23,651 nucleotides of DNA from CAWEHT01 sp963808455 (lineage in GTDB: Bacteria; Chloroflexota; Anaerolineae; CG2-30-64-16). The number at the start of each line of letters is the position of its first letter. The stretch's first letter is position 1. A program made the translations under genes and the position numbers. Below the pieces are notes generated by a model. The model ran no database searches and had not been told where the DNA came from. It worked only from the letters and a program-made list of their open reading frames with translations. The stretch is taken from assembly GCA_963808455.1 (NCBI GenBank), contig CAWEHT010000051.1:1-23651 (forward strand). The letters are read 5' to 3'. Shown in pieces: positions 1 to 8,341 of this stretch.

Positions 1-211
1 CGCCACCCCGATCTGGTCGAGGGTGGTTGACATGGCCATGTGGACCTCGGCCCCTTCCGGGATGAGGCTCAACAGATAGTCCCGCCGCCTGCTCGCCGGT
101 GTCTACGGCCACCGACTGGATGTTGTGCGCCTGCAAAGCCTGCTGCGTGGCCGCGATCTGCTCGTCGGTCGCGAGCTGGTCGAATTTCAGGTCCATTGTA
201 ACGGTTGTCAT
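1..211 (-). CDS. LUD-domain protein (LutC/YkgG-like), N-terminal part, frameshifted, runs off left edge
   Basis: The start at 211 is preceded by AGGGGAGGG at a normal distance. The reading frame gives a hydrophilic N-terminus (MTTVTMDLKFDQLATDEQ), then an alpha/beta segment ending in GEQA near position 86. There the frame shifts by one base and continues as RDYLLSLIPEGAEVHMAMS and STTLDQIGVA to the edge. The G-A-x-V-x-x-x-x-S-x-T-L-x-x-x-G pattern is typical of LUD-domain proteins, which belong to lactate/iron-sulfur oxidoreductase systems or stand alone as small proteins of unknown activity. Removing one G from the GGCGGCGGG run (about 81-90) restores one frame. The gene lies 75 bp downstream of the TetR gene on the same strand and has its own operator-like palindrome, so it is probably that regulator's target. 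Only about 70 residues are visible, so the family call is moderate. Confidence 0.6.
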   Translation of the reverse strand, partial: MTTVTMDLKFDQLATDEQIAATQQALQAHNIQSVAVDTGEQAAGLSVEPHPGRGRGPHGHVNHPRPDRGG

Positions 212-236
212 CGGGTCCCTCCCCTATCGAATGTTC

Positions 237-252
237 TGTACCGCACGGTCCA
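237..252. promoter_or_regulatory. Operator-like palindrome before the LUD gene
   Basis: TGTACCGCACGGTCCA is an inverted repeat (TGtACC / GGTcCA, one mismatch, 4-nt centre) that begins 26 nt upstream of the LUD-domain start. It matches the palindrome at 903-918 (TGnACC, five variable bases, GTCCA), and both are followed on the plus strand by GAAAG. Its position overlaps where RNA polymerase or the ribosome would bind. Binding by the adjacent TetR protein is inferred. Confidence 0.55.
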
Positions 253-286
253 GAAAGTGCACAAAAAAGAGAGCTCGTGCCCGGAC

Positions 287-868
287 TCAGTCCAGCGCGG
301 CCATCATCACGCTCACCGAGTCGTCCATTCGGGCGCGCTCGCATCTCGCCCGCGCCATGACCTCCAGGCCTCCTAAACCTACGACCAGGAAGCGCGCCAG
401 CTTCCGCGGTTCCCGGCAGCTCGCAATCGAGCCGTCTGCCTGCCCGCGCTCTATGGCACGGGTGAAGGCGTCCTCGACCGCCTGAAAGTCCTCGGCCACC
501 AGCCTCTGTACGTTGACGTCGTGCGGTGCCAGCTCGACTGCCTCATTGGCCGTCATGCAGCCACGACAATGGTCCGGCCCGGCGGAGTGCATCACGACCT
601 CTCGAAAAAAGCTCTCGATTGAATGGCGCGCCGGACACCCCTCGTCGAGCGTCTCATGAAGGTGCACCATGCGTTCCTTCCGGTAAGCATCGAACGCGGC
701 CAGGAACAGCGCACGCTTGTCGCCAAAAGTCGCGTACAGGCTGCTCTTGCTGAGCCCCGTAGCAGTCAAGATGTCCGCCAGCGACGCCGCCTCGTAACCT
801 TTGCTCCAAAAGACATGCATCGCCGATCTCAGCGCCTGGCCCGTATCGAACTCCTGTGGTCGCGCCAT
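287..868 (-). CDS. TetR/AcrR-family transcriptional regulator
   Basis: The protein has 193 residues. The start at 868 (MARPQEFDTGQAL) was chosen over an upstream in-frame start because GAGGAGCGGGG lies just before it and MARP-x-EFD is the usual N-terminus of this group. Residues about 8-55 form the TetR helix-turn-helix (VFWSKGYEAASLADILTATG, then LSKSSLYATFGDKRALF). The C-terminal ligand domain contains RGCMTANEAVELAPHD, a signature of the TetR_C family found in regulators of oxidative or electrophile response genes. It is read in the same direction as the LUD gene at 1-211, and both are preceded by matching palindromes, so it probably represses itself and that gene. The ligand cannot be read from sequence. 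The frame is intact. Confidence 0.9.
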   Translation of the reverse strand: MARPQEFDTGQALRSAMHVFWSKGYEAASLADILTATGLSKSSLYATFGDKRALFLAAFDAYRKERMVHLHETLDEGCPARHSIESFFREVVMHSAGPDHCRGCMTANEAVELAPHDVNVQRLVAEDFQAVEDAFTRAIERGQADGSIASCREPRKLARFLVVGLGGLEVMARARCERARMDDSVSVMMAALD

Positions 869-902
869 TGACCCCGCTCCTCGGCCTCGAGCGTACAAGA
901 TA

Positions 903-918
903 TGGACCAAATAGTCCA
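903..918. promoter_or_regulatory. Operator-like palindrome before the TetR gene
   Basis: TGGACCAAATAGTCCA is a 5-6-5 inverted repeat (TGGAC / GTCCA) beginning 35 nt upstream of the TetR start. The same core with the same 3' flank GAAAG recurs at 237-252 before the LUD gene. Placement at the regulator's own promoter is the usual arrangement for autorepression. The TetR link is inference. Confidence 0.6.
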
Positions 919-1009
919 GAAAGCCGGGTTACTTTTCCCGGCGCGACTCACGGAAAGCCTAGCGGCTGCGCCGGCACGGCCAGGCTGAGGGCCACCGGCG
1001 TCTATTCCT

Positions 1010-3767
1010 TTATGGGCCGTCTCCGCCCGGCAGCCATACTGTGAACGTGCTTCCTTTCCCCAGCTGGCTCTCGACCGCAATCCACCCGCCGTGCAGGCTC
1101 ACGATCTCGTAGCAGATGGCCAACCCCAATCCCGTGCCGGCTGCCCTGCTTTGTTGCGCCGCCGCCCCGCGGAAGAAGCGCTCGAAGAGACGCGCCTGGT
1201 CCTCCTCTGAGATGCCCGGCCCCGTGTCGGTTACGCCGAAACCTACCCAGACCTTCCCGAGTTGCTGCCGGCAACAGGTGCTAAGCGTGACGCGGCCGCC
1301 GGCCGGCGTATAGTTCATTGCATTGGTCATCAGGTTGGTGAGCACCTGGGTCAACAGCCTGGCATCCGCCTGAACGGGCGGCAAGGCCGGGTCGAGCTGC
1401 ACGCCCAGGCTCAGCCCACGATCGGCCATCAGCCCCGCCCGGTCGCCGGCGAGCGTGCCGAGCAAGGCGTTGAAATCGACAGGGGCGAGGGTGGGCTCAA
1501 CCTTCCCCAGGTCCAACCGCGAGAGATGGAGCAGGTCCTCGATCAGCCGGTGCAGCAGCTCCGCCTCACGGTGGAGCGTCGCCATGTATTGGCCGTGCTT
1601 TTCGGGTTTGCCGTTCTCGATCAGGCTCAGATAGAGCTTGATGTTTGCCAGCGGGGTCCGGAGCTCATGGGAAACGTTGGACACAAATTGGCTTTTCATG
1701 CGGTCGAGGCTCTTGAGTTGCTCGTTGGCGACCTGCAGCCGGGAAGCCGTCTTCGAGAGCTCCGCGGTGCGCTCGGCGACCCGCTGCTCCAGGTCGGCGG
1801 TGTGGTGCTGCACTTCTGCCCTGAGGCGTGCCTGCTGGATGGCGATGGCCAGCTGGTCGGCCACCTCGCGGGCCATGGCCATCTGCTCCGGGCTGAAGGC
1901 GTCCTCACAATCCGATCCCAACCTGAGCACGCCGAACCTCTCGCCTTCCGCGAAAAGCGGCACCTCCAGAAAGGACCGCAACCCTGCCGCCACCAGCGTC
2001 TGCAGCGCGGGCGTCATGTCCGGCAGCGCACGCACGTCGCGCACGAACCGCGACTCGCCGCACCGGTTCAGCGGCAACACGGTCGAGCGTAGGATGCGGA
2101 ACTGCGAGGTCAGGTGGGGCAACTCGGCCCCGGTTTCGGCAACCAGGCGGGCCTCCATCCCCTCGGCGTCGCAAACGTACACTGAAGCCGCCCAATAGCC
2201 CACCAGGGGCGCCAGCCCTTCCAGCGCCAGCGTGGCGATCTGCTCGGGCCGCTGCATCGCGACCGTGGCCTGGTCGATCGCGTGCAACAACGACAGCCGG
2301 TCGGCGTGCTGCTGCAAGGCGTTGCGAGCCTGGACCACTTCAGTGGTCTCCATGCCCATGCCGATCAGGTACGTCCTGTCCTCGATCGTGCAACGGGCCG
2401 CGGTCAGACGGAAGGGGATCCTGCGCCCATCCCTGGTCAGGATGCAGGCGTCGGCGGAGGCCCGGCCGGATAGGAAAGCCTCCTGCATCTTGTCGGCCAC
2501 CAGGGCGCGATCCTCGTCCGCAATCACCCTGAGCGGATGCCCGTGATCCAGCTCCCCGTCCGCGTAGCCTGTGGTACTCGTGCTGTTCGTGTTCCATCGC
2601 ACCGGCACTCCTGCCCTATCGACGACGAAGAACATCCCGGGCAGGCTGTCGATCACGGCATTGGTGAAGTCTTGCTCCCGTTCGATGGTCTGCAGCATCT
2701 TGTTGATGGCGGCTGCCAGCCGGCCCAGCTCGTCCTGACCGGACACGGCAACGCGCCCCGACAGCCCGTTGCCGGCGCTAATGCTCGCCACCGCCGCGCT
2801 GAGCCGGAGCAGAGGCGAGATCACGGTCTTCTGCAGGGCGACGAGCATGATCAGCCCGAAGACGAGGCCGATCGCCAGCACACCCAGGCTCATGTAGCGA
2901 ACTGCGCTGAGGCCCTCCTGGAAAATGGGGCGAGGTTCGTGGACGCGCACCACCAGGGCGGGCTGCCCGCTCAGGTCCGGCAGCAGGAAGTAACTGGCAA
3001 TAGAGTCAGGGCCCAAGGGCAGCACGAAATCGGGCTGGGTGGACAGGACGGCGGATAGGGCGCCTGCTGTGAGCGCTGCGGCCGGCATAGGCGTCAGGGC
3101 GGCCTGCGCGCGCTCGAAATCGGCGGGCAGGGCCGGATCGGTCAAGTAGCGATACGAGAGCGCCACCTGGTTCTGCTTGGCGAGAGCGGCGATCTCGTCA
3201 ACGTCGAGATAGCGTCCCACCAGGACCGTACCGTGGACAGGTCCCTGGGCCGCGCTCGTCAGGATCGGCTGGCAGGCGATCAGGAGCGGGGCGCTCGAGA
3301 GTGTGCTGATGCCCTCTTCCGCGCCGGTTGCGTTGCCGTGCCTAAGCAGCGCCGGGTGGGCGACAACGTCGGTGAGCACTTCAGTTGGCACCGGCACAAC
3401 ATGGCCAGAATCCACGTCAACGGCTACCCCGTTGAACGTAACGCCCCTGGGCATCGTAGATGAGGATGAGGTTGACTTTGAGCTGGGTGATCGTGGCGTT
3501 CAGGTTGGCAGTAACATAGGCTGCGTTATGATCCACCGCGAAGGCGTAAGTATCGTCCCACTGCGCCCAGTCGATGGCGACGGTGTTGAGGCGGTCGAGC
3601 TCGGCCGACAGGGAGATGGCCACGCGCGCCGCATCGGTATTCAGCTTGCGGCTTTCCATGGACTGGACGCTGCGAACGAATATCCCGGACGACACCAGGG
3701 TAGCTACGATCAGCAGGCCGGCCATCACCGTGCCGACCACAAGGAGGTTTTTCGTCCGCAGGCCCAT
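1010..3767 (-). CDS. Multi-domain sensor histidine kinase (CHASE4-HAMP-PAS-GAF-HisKA-HATPase), one frameshift
   Basis: The restored protein has 918 residues and starts at 3767 (MGLRTKNLLVVGTV) with GAGGAG 8 nt upstream. In order: membrane segment 1 (about 8-30); a CHASE4-type extracellular sensor with DWAQWDDTYAF; membrane segment 2 (about 290-312); HAMP; PAS (about 370-485, IDSLPGMFFVVDRAG); GAF (about 505-650); coiled coil; HisKA with phospho-acceptor His near 700 (SHELRTPLANIKL); and HATPase with N (TNAMNYTPAGG), G1 (DTGPGISEED) and G2 (GTGLGLAICYEIV) boxes. The frame breaks once near 3449: dropping one G from the GGGG run joins IYDAQG to VTFNGVAVD, as expected for CHASE4. No response regulator lies nearby, so its partner is elsewhere. 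The gene is probably transcribed from the promoter at 4052-4080. Confidence 0.93.
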
Positions 3768-3795
3768 CCGCTTCGTCTCCTCACTCGCCCAAGAA

Positions 3796-3880
3796 CCACT
3801 ATGCCTGGTGGATAGGCGACTGCCTGGGCGGGAGCCAGAATGCCGCTCCCGGATGGCAAGCCTGGTGATTGCCTCTATCC
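3796..3880 (-). other. Potential structured RNA in the kinase 5' leader
   Basis: Read on the minus strand within the predicted leader, GGATAGaGGC (3871-3880) can pair with GCCTATCC (3810-3817) as an outer stem with one bulged A. Inside it, CGGGAGC (3845-3851) and GCTCCCG (3829-3835) form a 7-bp hairpin with a 9-nt loop. A further small hairpin, CCAC/GTGG (3796-3811), follows. ACCAGGC-like words recur three times. I do not recognise a named riboswitch. The folding is manual and could be chance in GC-rich DNA. Confidence 0.3.
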
Positions 3881-4051
3881 CCGTATGGTGAGGGTGCCGG
3901 GTGAAATCCGAGGGCCACGTGGGTGGGTTGGGCTTCTCGGCCAACGGGATGTCCGTCCGTTGCCGTCGGGACCCGCGCCCGCAGGCCACTCACCCCGGCG
4001 GTGCCGAGGCAAACCGCCAAATCGGGAATAGTGCGCGAAACGGCATCGAAA

Positions 4052-4080
4052 AATATACCACCTTCATGCGGGGGTGTCAA
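4052..4080 (-). promoter_or_regulatory. Sigma-70-type promoter for the histidine kinase
   Basis: On the minus strand, TTGACA (4075-4080) and TATATT (4052-4057) are separated by exactly 17 bp. This is a perfect -35 box, a -10 box with five of six consensus bases, and optimal spacing. Transcription would start near 4045 and run into the kinase at 3767, giving a leader of about 275 nt. It stands out in otherwise GC-rich surroundings. Confidence 0.75.
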
Positions 4081-4358
4081 TGCCCGCTAAAGACGGGCGG
4101 CGCCCCGGGATCGATCTCGAGTGAGGCGGTAATGCCGGGCTCGATGCGCGGGGCCGGCTCGCATCACTGGCGGCGCGCCGGCGGGGTCGAACGCGCTGAT
4201 CCAGCGCTGGGGCGCCGCGGGCCGCGGGCCACGGGCGCGGACGGCGCCCATGCAGACCGGCGCCTGCAGTAGGAAGTGCGCTGAGTCGCACTACGGGTAC
4301 CCGCCCGGCCTGATCTCTCAGGCCTCGTTTCAGGATGCAGTTCGAACCGCGCCCCCTG

Positions 4359-5078
4359 CCTCCCGTACCTCTGCAGCAGCTTGAAGATCGCCTCGCTGCC
4401 GAAGGCCAGGCACCCGGCCGGGATGCGCTCGTCGGCCGCACGGATCCTCGAGAGGGCGTCGAAGCCCGCAGGCTGGTTCATCGGCAGGAAGCCGTAAGAC
4501 TGGATGCCCAGGCGCGCCAGGAAGCGCCCGCCGGTCTTGCCGGGCAGCAGGAACGGACGGCGCTCATGCCGGGCAGCGGGAACGGGACGGGGCTCGCGCC
4601 GGGCTCATCCTCGCACAAGATGCCCGCCAGGGTGCTGAGCGGCCCCATGTCCGGGGCTGCGGGGCCGAGATGGTGGGCCACGCCTCGAAGGCCACGTCCT
4701 CGCCCACGATCGCGCGTGTCTCGTCGATCAGGTCCTCCGGCGCGTGGCCGGGCAAGTGGCGCCCGTGCAGCCCGACGGCGATCTCGCCGGGGATGACGTC
4801 GATCTTGTCGCCGCCCTGCACGAAGGTGGCGTTGGCCGTGTAATGCAGTGGCGCGTCGAGCAGGGTCCTGAGGCGCCCTAACCCCAACGGCGCCAGCGCG
4901 TCGAGGGTCGCGCCTGCCAAGGTTGGGTCGAGGAGCCCGGCGAAGAGCGCGCTCGCCCGGCCGCCCACACGGCCCGCCAGCGCCTCCAGCAGCCCTCGCA
5001 TGGCCGGCGAGACGTGGGCCTGGCAGACGCTGTCCGTCGAGCTTCCCCAGCAGGGCGGCCAGCATCATGGCGACTATA
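4359..5078 (-). pseudogene. M20-family metallopeptidase, C-terminal fragment, multiply broken
   Basis: Pieces of an M20 (ArgE/DapE/CPG2-type) hydrolase can be followed through several frames. AALLGKLDGQRLP lies near 5070-5030, then a shift leads to QAHVSPAMRGLLEALAGR. The longest piece, from 5001, includes TANATFVQGGDKIDVIPGEI and LHGRHLPGHAPEDLIDE, the dimerisation-domain pattern with the NVIP-like motif. A shift near 4656 leads to DMGPLSTLAGILCEDEPG. A last shift at a 29-bp duplication leads to GGRFLARLGIQSYGFLPMNQ and AADERIP...LLQRYGR, the usual M20 C-terminus with its zinc-side motif. The start and catalytic N-terminal half are missing here, but same-strand pieces occur at 9905-10510. 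With three or more shifts and an internal duplication this is decay rather than simple sequencing error. Confidence 0.75.
4538..4585. repeat. Imperfect 29-bp tandem duplication inside the M20 fragment
   Basis: TGCCGGGCAGCAGGAACGG at 4538-4556 recurs at 4567-4585 with one mismatch, an offset of 29 bp. On the coding strand it duplicates the codons for a PVPFxLPG motif. Because 29 is not a multiple of three it shifts the frame, matching the break observed there. Confidence 0.7.
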
Positions 5079-5352
5079 TATGGCCTTTTCCCCCATGTCC
5101 TTTGAGTTAGGGGCCACCTTGCCGGACCGGCAACTGGCTGTACGCACACTGCTCATCGAGCCTGTGCTCGAATCGCGTCGCCAGCCCACGTCCAGCCGAC
5201 CGGCTCAGCGAGAGTGCTTTTCAGGGCGGGTTCCTGAGAGGTCGCGTCAGACATCCAATTCTATCTTAGGCGGACCATTGTTGGCTGAGCTCGATCAGCT
5301 CCGCAGGAATACGTTCATGTCCAGCGTCGATCAACGCTGCTCGCAGACGGGC

Positions 5353-6030
5353 CTAGCCAAGGTTGGTTACAAGAGAAGAAACTTGAGGGTAGAGACATTC
5401 CTCCAGGAGAACTTTGCCATTGATCCACCGATGCAACCCGTCCCAGTTTGCGACGTCGCTCTGAACTTCTTGATGCCGAGCTTTCAGAGCGGCTGGTAAA
5501 TCTTCAGGGCGCGTCAGCAGACGCAGCCGCTCTTGCATGGCACCGAGCACCGCCGCATAGGAGAGTGCAGGCAGGGGGCCGAAGTAGCGAAGAAAGTCCG
5601 CTTCAATGATGCCGCGCCACTCATTGACGATCGAATTCGCAGCCGCGTACAGAGCTAACTCTTGACCCCAGGCCCGGATCTGAGTTCGAACGTGGCCCTC
5701 ATCGGTCCAGGCTGCCAGCTCCCTACCATGAGCAGCAAACCCGACGACGGCTGCGCTTATGATGTTGGGCTCGAGAAGGTAGTTCTCGATACAGTAGCGT
5801 TTCAGAATCGCCACCCGGCTAGCCGGCTCTCGGCTATCAGAGACCTCCTTGTCTGAAGCGAAGTCGCGGTCCCGCACGCCCAACGCCTTTGGATCGCGCT
5901 CCACCTTGGCCATAACGGCGTCTTTGCCGTTCGCTGCCTTAAGCTGAATGGCAGGAAACCACCTGCTTAGGATGTTGATGTCGTCATCGCCTTCAACGTA
6001 GACCGGCTGCAAAGGGGGCAGAGGGGTCAC
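5353..6030 (-). CDS. DUF4435 (TOPRIM-like) protein, AriB-like partner of the upstream ATPase
   Basis: The protein has 225 residues and starts with GTG at 6030. GAGGTGGAGG precedes the start, and the GTGA overlaps the stop of the ATPase gene, so the two are translationally coupled. The N-terminus has VYVEGDDDINILSRWF (acidic Glu of a TOPRIM fold), followed by VRDRDF (the D-x-D pair near residue 54) and RYCIENYLLEP, the order seen in DUF4435 proteins. In the PARIS anti-phage system the DUF4435 subunit AriB is an effector nuclease held by the AAA subunit AriA and released when a phage anti-restriction protein is sensed. PARIS identity is inferred from the pairing and motifs. The protein is shorter than usual AriB (about 300). 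DNA here is less GC-rich than the flanks, suggesting transfer. Confidence 0.75.
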   Translation of the reverse strand: MTPLPPLQPVYVEGDDDINILSRWFPAIQLKAANGKDAVMAKVERDPKALGVRDRDFASDKEVSDSREPASRVAILKRYCIENYLLEPNIISAAVVGFAAHGRELAAWTDEGHVRTQIRAWGQELALYAAANSIVNEWRGIIEADFLRYFGPLPALSYAAVLGAMQERLRLLTRPEDLPAALKARHQEVQSDVANWDGLHRWINGKVLLEECLYPQVSSLVTNLG

Positions 6031-7054
6031 GCCTCCACCTCGCGAGCAAACACAGCGTCGAGGATGACGCGTTCATGCTCGAAGACCGCATTGGCGATTT
6101 CCTCCGAATGCGTTGTTATGATGAACTGCGCGGCATATTGAGAAGCGAGATCGGTCAAAGCTCGCACCAATATCCGCTGCCAGCGCGGATGCAGGTGAAT
6201 CTCCGGCTCGTCTAAGAGAAGTAGACTGCCACGCCGAATACGGCGCTGGATTTCGCCGAGCATGAGCACAATCTGCTTCTCGCCAGAGCTGAGCGCGTCC
6301 AGGCTGAATTGCTGCCCTTTGGCTCCCTTGACCAGCACCCGGAACGTCTTCTGATCGACACCCATCAGCTGCTTGTCTTGCAGGAACTGGTTGATCAACC
6401 TGGTGAAGCGCTGGAACTCCCCTTCATTGCGCACTCCGCCTGAACGCTCAGCCATCAGATCACGGTAATCCATGGCAACCAGGTAACTTTCCAATGAGCC
6501 TCCCCATTTGGATGTGTCGCGGAAGCGGTAGGTCCACTGATAGTGGTCTGGCTCAGCGATCACCTGGCCGGCTCCTTTGGCACGTAGCCCGCGATCTTCG
6601 GAGGGAAAGTAGAGGCAGTTGGGGAAGTCGATCTCCGCGGACTCAGCGCGTGCGATCCTCGCCGGCAAAGCCTCCGCTGGCATACCTCACGCGTGATCGA
6701 CGCCCCTGACGGCTCCGGGCCGCTGGACAGGGCACGTCTTCCACTCAGGTATGACACACCGACGAGTTGCTGAGCGTTCCCGATTTCGACGACCAGTGGG
6801 TAGGGCGGCGCAATCGGCAAATCGACCACCACAATCCCCGCCCTCAGCCCGTTGGGCCGCAACCAGGACGGTTTCGTGCCCTTCGCGATCTCGAGCAGGG
6901 CGAAGACAACATCGAGGATGGTCGTCTTGCCAGTCCCATTACTCCCAGCGATCACCGTGCGCAGCCTCGGCTGGAGCGTCGCGGGATCGACGAAATCGAG
7001 ATCGATATCGGGGAGCCCACGCAGACCATGCAGGTACACAGACTGAATTTTCAT
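6027..7054 (-). CDS. AAA family ATPase (OLD/AriA-like), one frameshift
   Basis: The restored length is 342 residues from the ATG at 7054 (MKIQSVYLHGLRGLPDIDLDF), the typical N-terminal strand of RecF/OLD-like ATPases. Walker A is GSNGTGKTT (about residues 36-44). An ABC-type signature, LSSGEKQIVLMLGEI, is followed by Walker B LLLLDEPEIHLHP and the switch motif IITTHSEEIAN. The frame breaks once near 6690: the part from 7054 runs to about SGASITRE, and the rest continues as EIDFPNCLYFPSED and onward, equivalent to one missing base. The ribosome binding site is weak (GGTGG). The 3' end overlaps the DUF4435 gene. An ATPase plus DUF4435 operon is the layout of PARIS; generic OLD-type AAA/TOPRIM defence pairs are the alternative. 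The frameshift may be an assembly error, since all motifs are intact. Confidence 0.87.
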
Positions 7055-7950
7055 ACGGCCACCATTTCCCGGCGCCCTAGTGCATGTGCAGGAGACATCT
7101 TCGGTAGCGGCGTCGGTCATTCTGAGCGGGTAGGCAAGCTGGCCTGCCCCGCGGCCAGCCACCAGCGACGATGTCCCCGCAGGGGGAGAATCCGTCTCTG
7201 CATCACCGAAAGGGTGCCCTGTTTCTGCACCAGCGAGGTCAAATCGAAGATCTGAATCCGCGCTTTGACCCTGTCCTCTGCAAATGCCGACCTACCCGCT
7301 GTCCCAACGGCTTGGGGAGTTCCGCGACGACTACGAACGAACCCAAAACCTGTGGATACCGACGGGTGCATGGCACTCGCTCTCGATTTCCGCAGGCTCT
7401 GGCGCTGCTCGCCGTTTTGGGACACCGATGCACGCTTCATACGGCCGGCGCCTGTATGCAATGAGATGCCGGATTCGGGCGGGTCGGCAGACGCCCCGCC
7501 TAGTATACACCTATTGTGGACACTTGGGCCCCCGATTTCGCCGGCGCTCTCGTTCGGGTTCGCGGAGTCGGGCGATGGGTCGCGCCCAATTGGGGGGGCG
7601 TCCAGATTCGCCAGGCGCACTCATCTTGACGCACCTCCCTGTCTGCGCGAGACTTGCTCGCGACTGACTCAAGCGACTTGACCCGGCAATTGGACCTCAA
7701 GCAACCACCAATCGATCATGGCTTTGGGTGCGAACGAGGCTCACCCAGGGGAGCCGCCGAGATCGAGATGCACGCATCCCTTTGTGCCTTCCAGCCGGTG
7801 TCTGTCAATGCCAAGGAGAAGCTACCCAACCATCGCGCCCTGACCAGCGCTTTCCGTAGCTACGACAATCGGGCGATACTTTTTACAGAAGATCTGTATG
7901 GCCTGGCGCTTTACCGTCACAAGACCAGGACACAGCTCGGCGCCGATGAC
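7055..7950. other. Gene-free stretch upstream of the ATPase
   Basis: Frames open here on both strands, but those across 7117-7667 have low-complexity, Arg/Ser-rich translations without recognisable domains or good ribosome binding sites. A plus-strand frame from 7768 to 8097 (109 residues, MHASLCAFQPVSVNAKEK onward) has more natural composition. It overlaps the minus ORF at 7951-8331 and has only a weak GGGGAG upstream, so I did not call it. The promoter of the ATPase/DUF4435 pair should lie here, but I see no clear -35/-10 pair. Confidence 0.4.
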
Positions 7951-8331
7951 TTAAGCAAGCCGGTCTGGGATACGCTCAAGCAACTTGCGCATGCGAACGG
8001 CAATCAGATACGGTTCCGCGTGGCTGGCCTCTTTGACCTGGCAACCGAAGGCCTCGGAGTCTTCGATCTTAGATACAGCTTTCCAGCACATTTCTGAGCG
8101 TCTTGAGGCATTCTGGGTGATGACGGTTTTGGGCTTTGGGGAAGCAGGCTGTGCTTCCATCGTTGCAATCCCGAATTCAGCCTCCGCCCGAGCATTGTAG
8201 GCAAGGTCTGCTTCGGACAGCGAGCTTCGGAGAGTGTGGATGAAGCCGGCCAGCTTCTGAAGCCCGGGAGCGGCAGCACCTTGCTCCTGCGTGCTCTGCG
8301 AGGTTGCCTGCTGGACCTGCGAATTTGCCAT
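7951..8331 (-). CDS. Hypothetical protein, 126 residues, possibly effector-associated (trypco2-like)
   Basis: From the ATG at 8331 the translation has a Gln/Ser-rich head (MANSQVQQATSQSTQEQG), then LQKLAGFIHTLRSSLSEAD, EAEFGIATMEAQ and KPKTVITQNAS, ending in PYLIAVRMRKLL. The pattern (helix with LRxxLxxA, then F-x-I-x-x-x-E, then a K-x-V strand and a final strand) resembles the trypsin-co-occurring domain 2 used as an adaptor in bacterial conflict systems. That is a weak, by-eye resemblance. There is no strong ribosome binding site. The start falls within about 10 bp of the point where the adjacent SDR fragment begins, so the gene may have arrived with the DNA that removed the SDR N-terminus. 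A plus-strand frame overlaps its 3' half and could be the real gene there. Confidence 0.4.
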   Translation of the reverse strand: MANSQVQQATSQSTQEQGAAAPGLQKLAGFIHTLRSSLSEADLAYNARAEAEFGIATMEAQPASPKPKTVITQNASRRSEMCWKAVSKIEDSEAFGCQVKEASHAEPYLIAVRMRKLLERIPDRLA

Positions 8332-8341
8332 CTGCTGCACG

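Larger units (their letters stand above)
3768..4358. other. Gene-free stretch: leader and promoter of the kinase
   Basis: No convincing gene lies here. The stretch holds the foldable leader (3796-3880), the promoter at 4052-4080, and GC-rich DNA (about 4081-4358) downstream of the broken M20 gene. Open frames here have low-complexity Arg/Pro/Ala composition and no ribosome binding site. Confidence 0.6.

Noticed and set aside
3796..3880. Cyclic-di-GMP (GEMM) riboswitch in the kinase leader
   Set aside because: Some words look similar (AGGCAA...GCC), but the conserved core and tetraloop/receptor pattern are not present.
4331..4345. tRNA T-loop-like GTTCGAACC
   Set aside because: No surrounding cloverleaf or acceptor stem; it lies next to M20 C-terminal coding remnants.
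7480..7640. Possible insertion-sequence end (TGTGGACACTTGGG...) with short flanking frames
   Set aside because: The translation vaguely recalls non-coding linker next to transposases, but there is no transposase, paired inverted repeat or target duplication visible.
7768..8097. Plus-strand ORF of 109 codons with moderately natural composition
   Set aside because: Weak ribosome binding site, no recognised family, and overlap with the minus ORF at 7951-8331. Kept as an alternative only.
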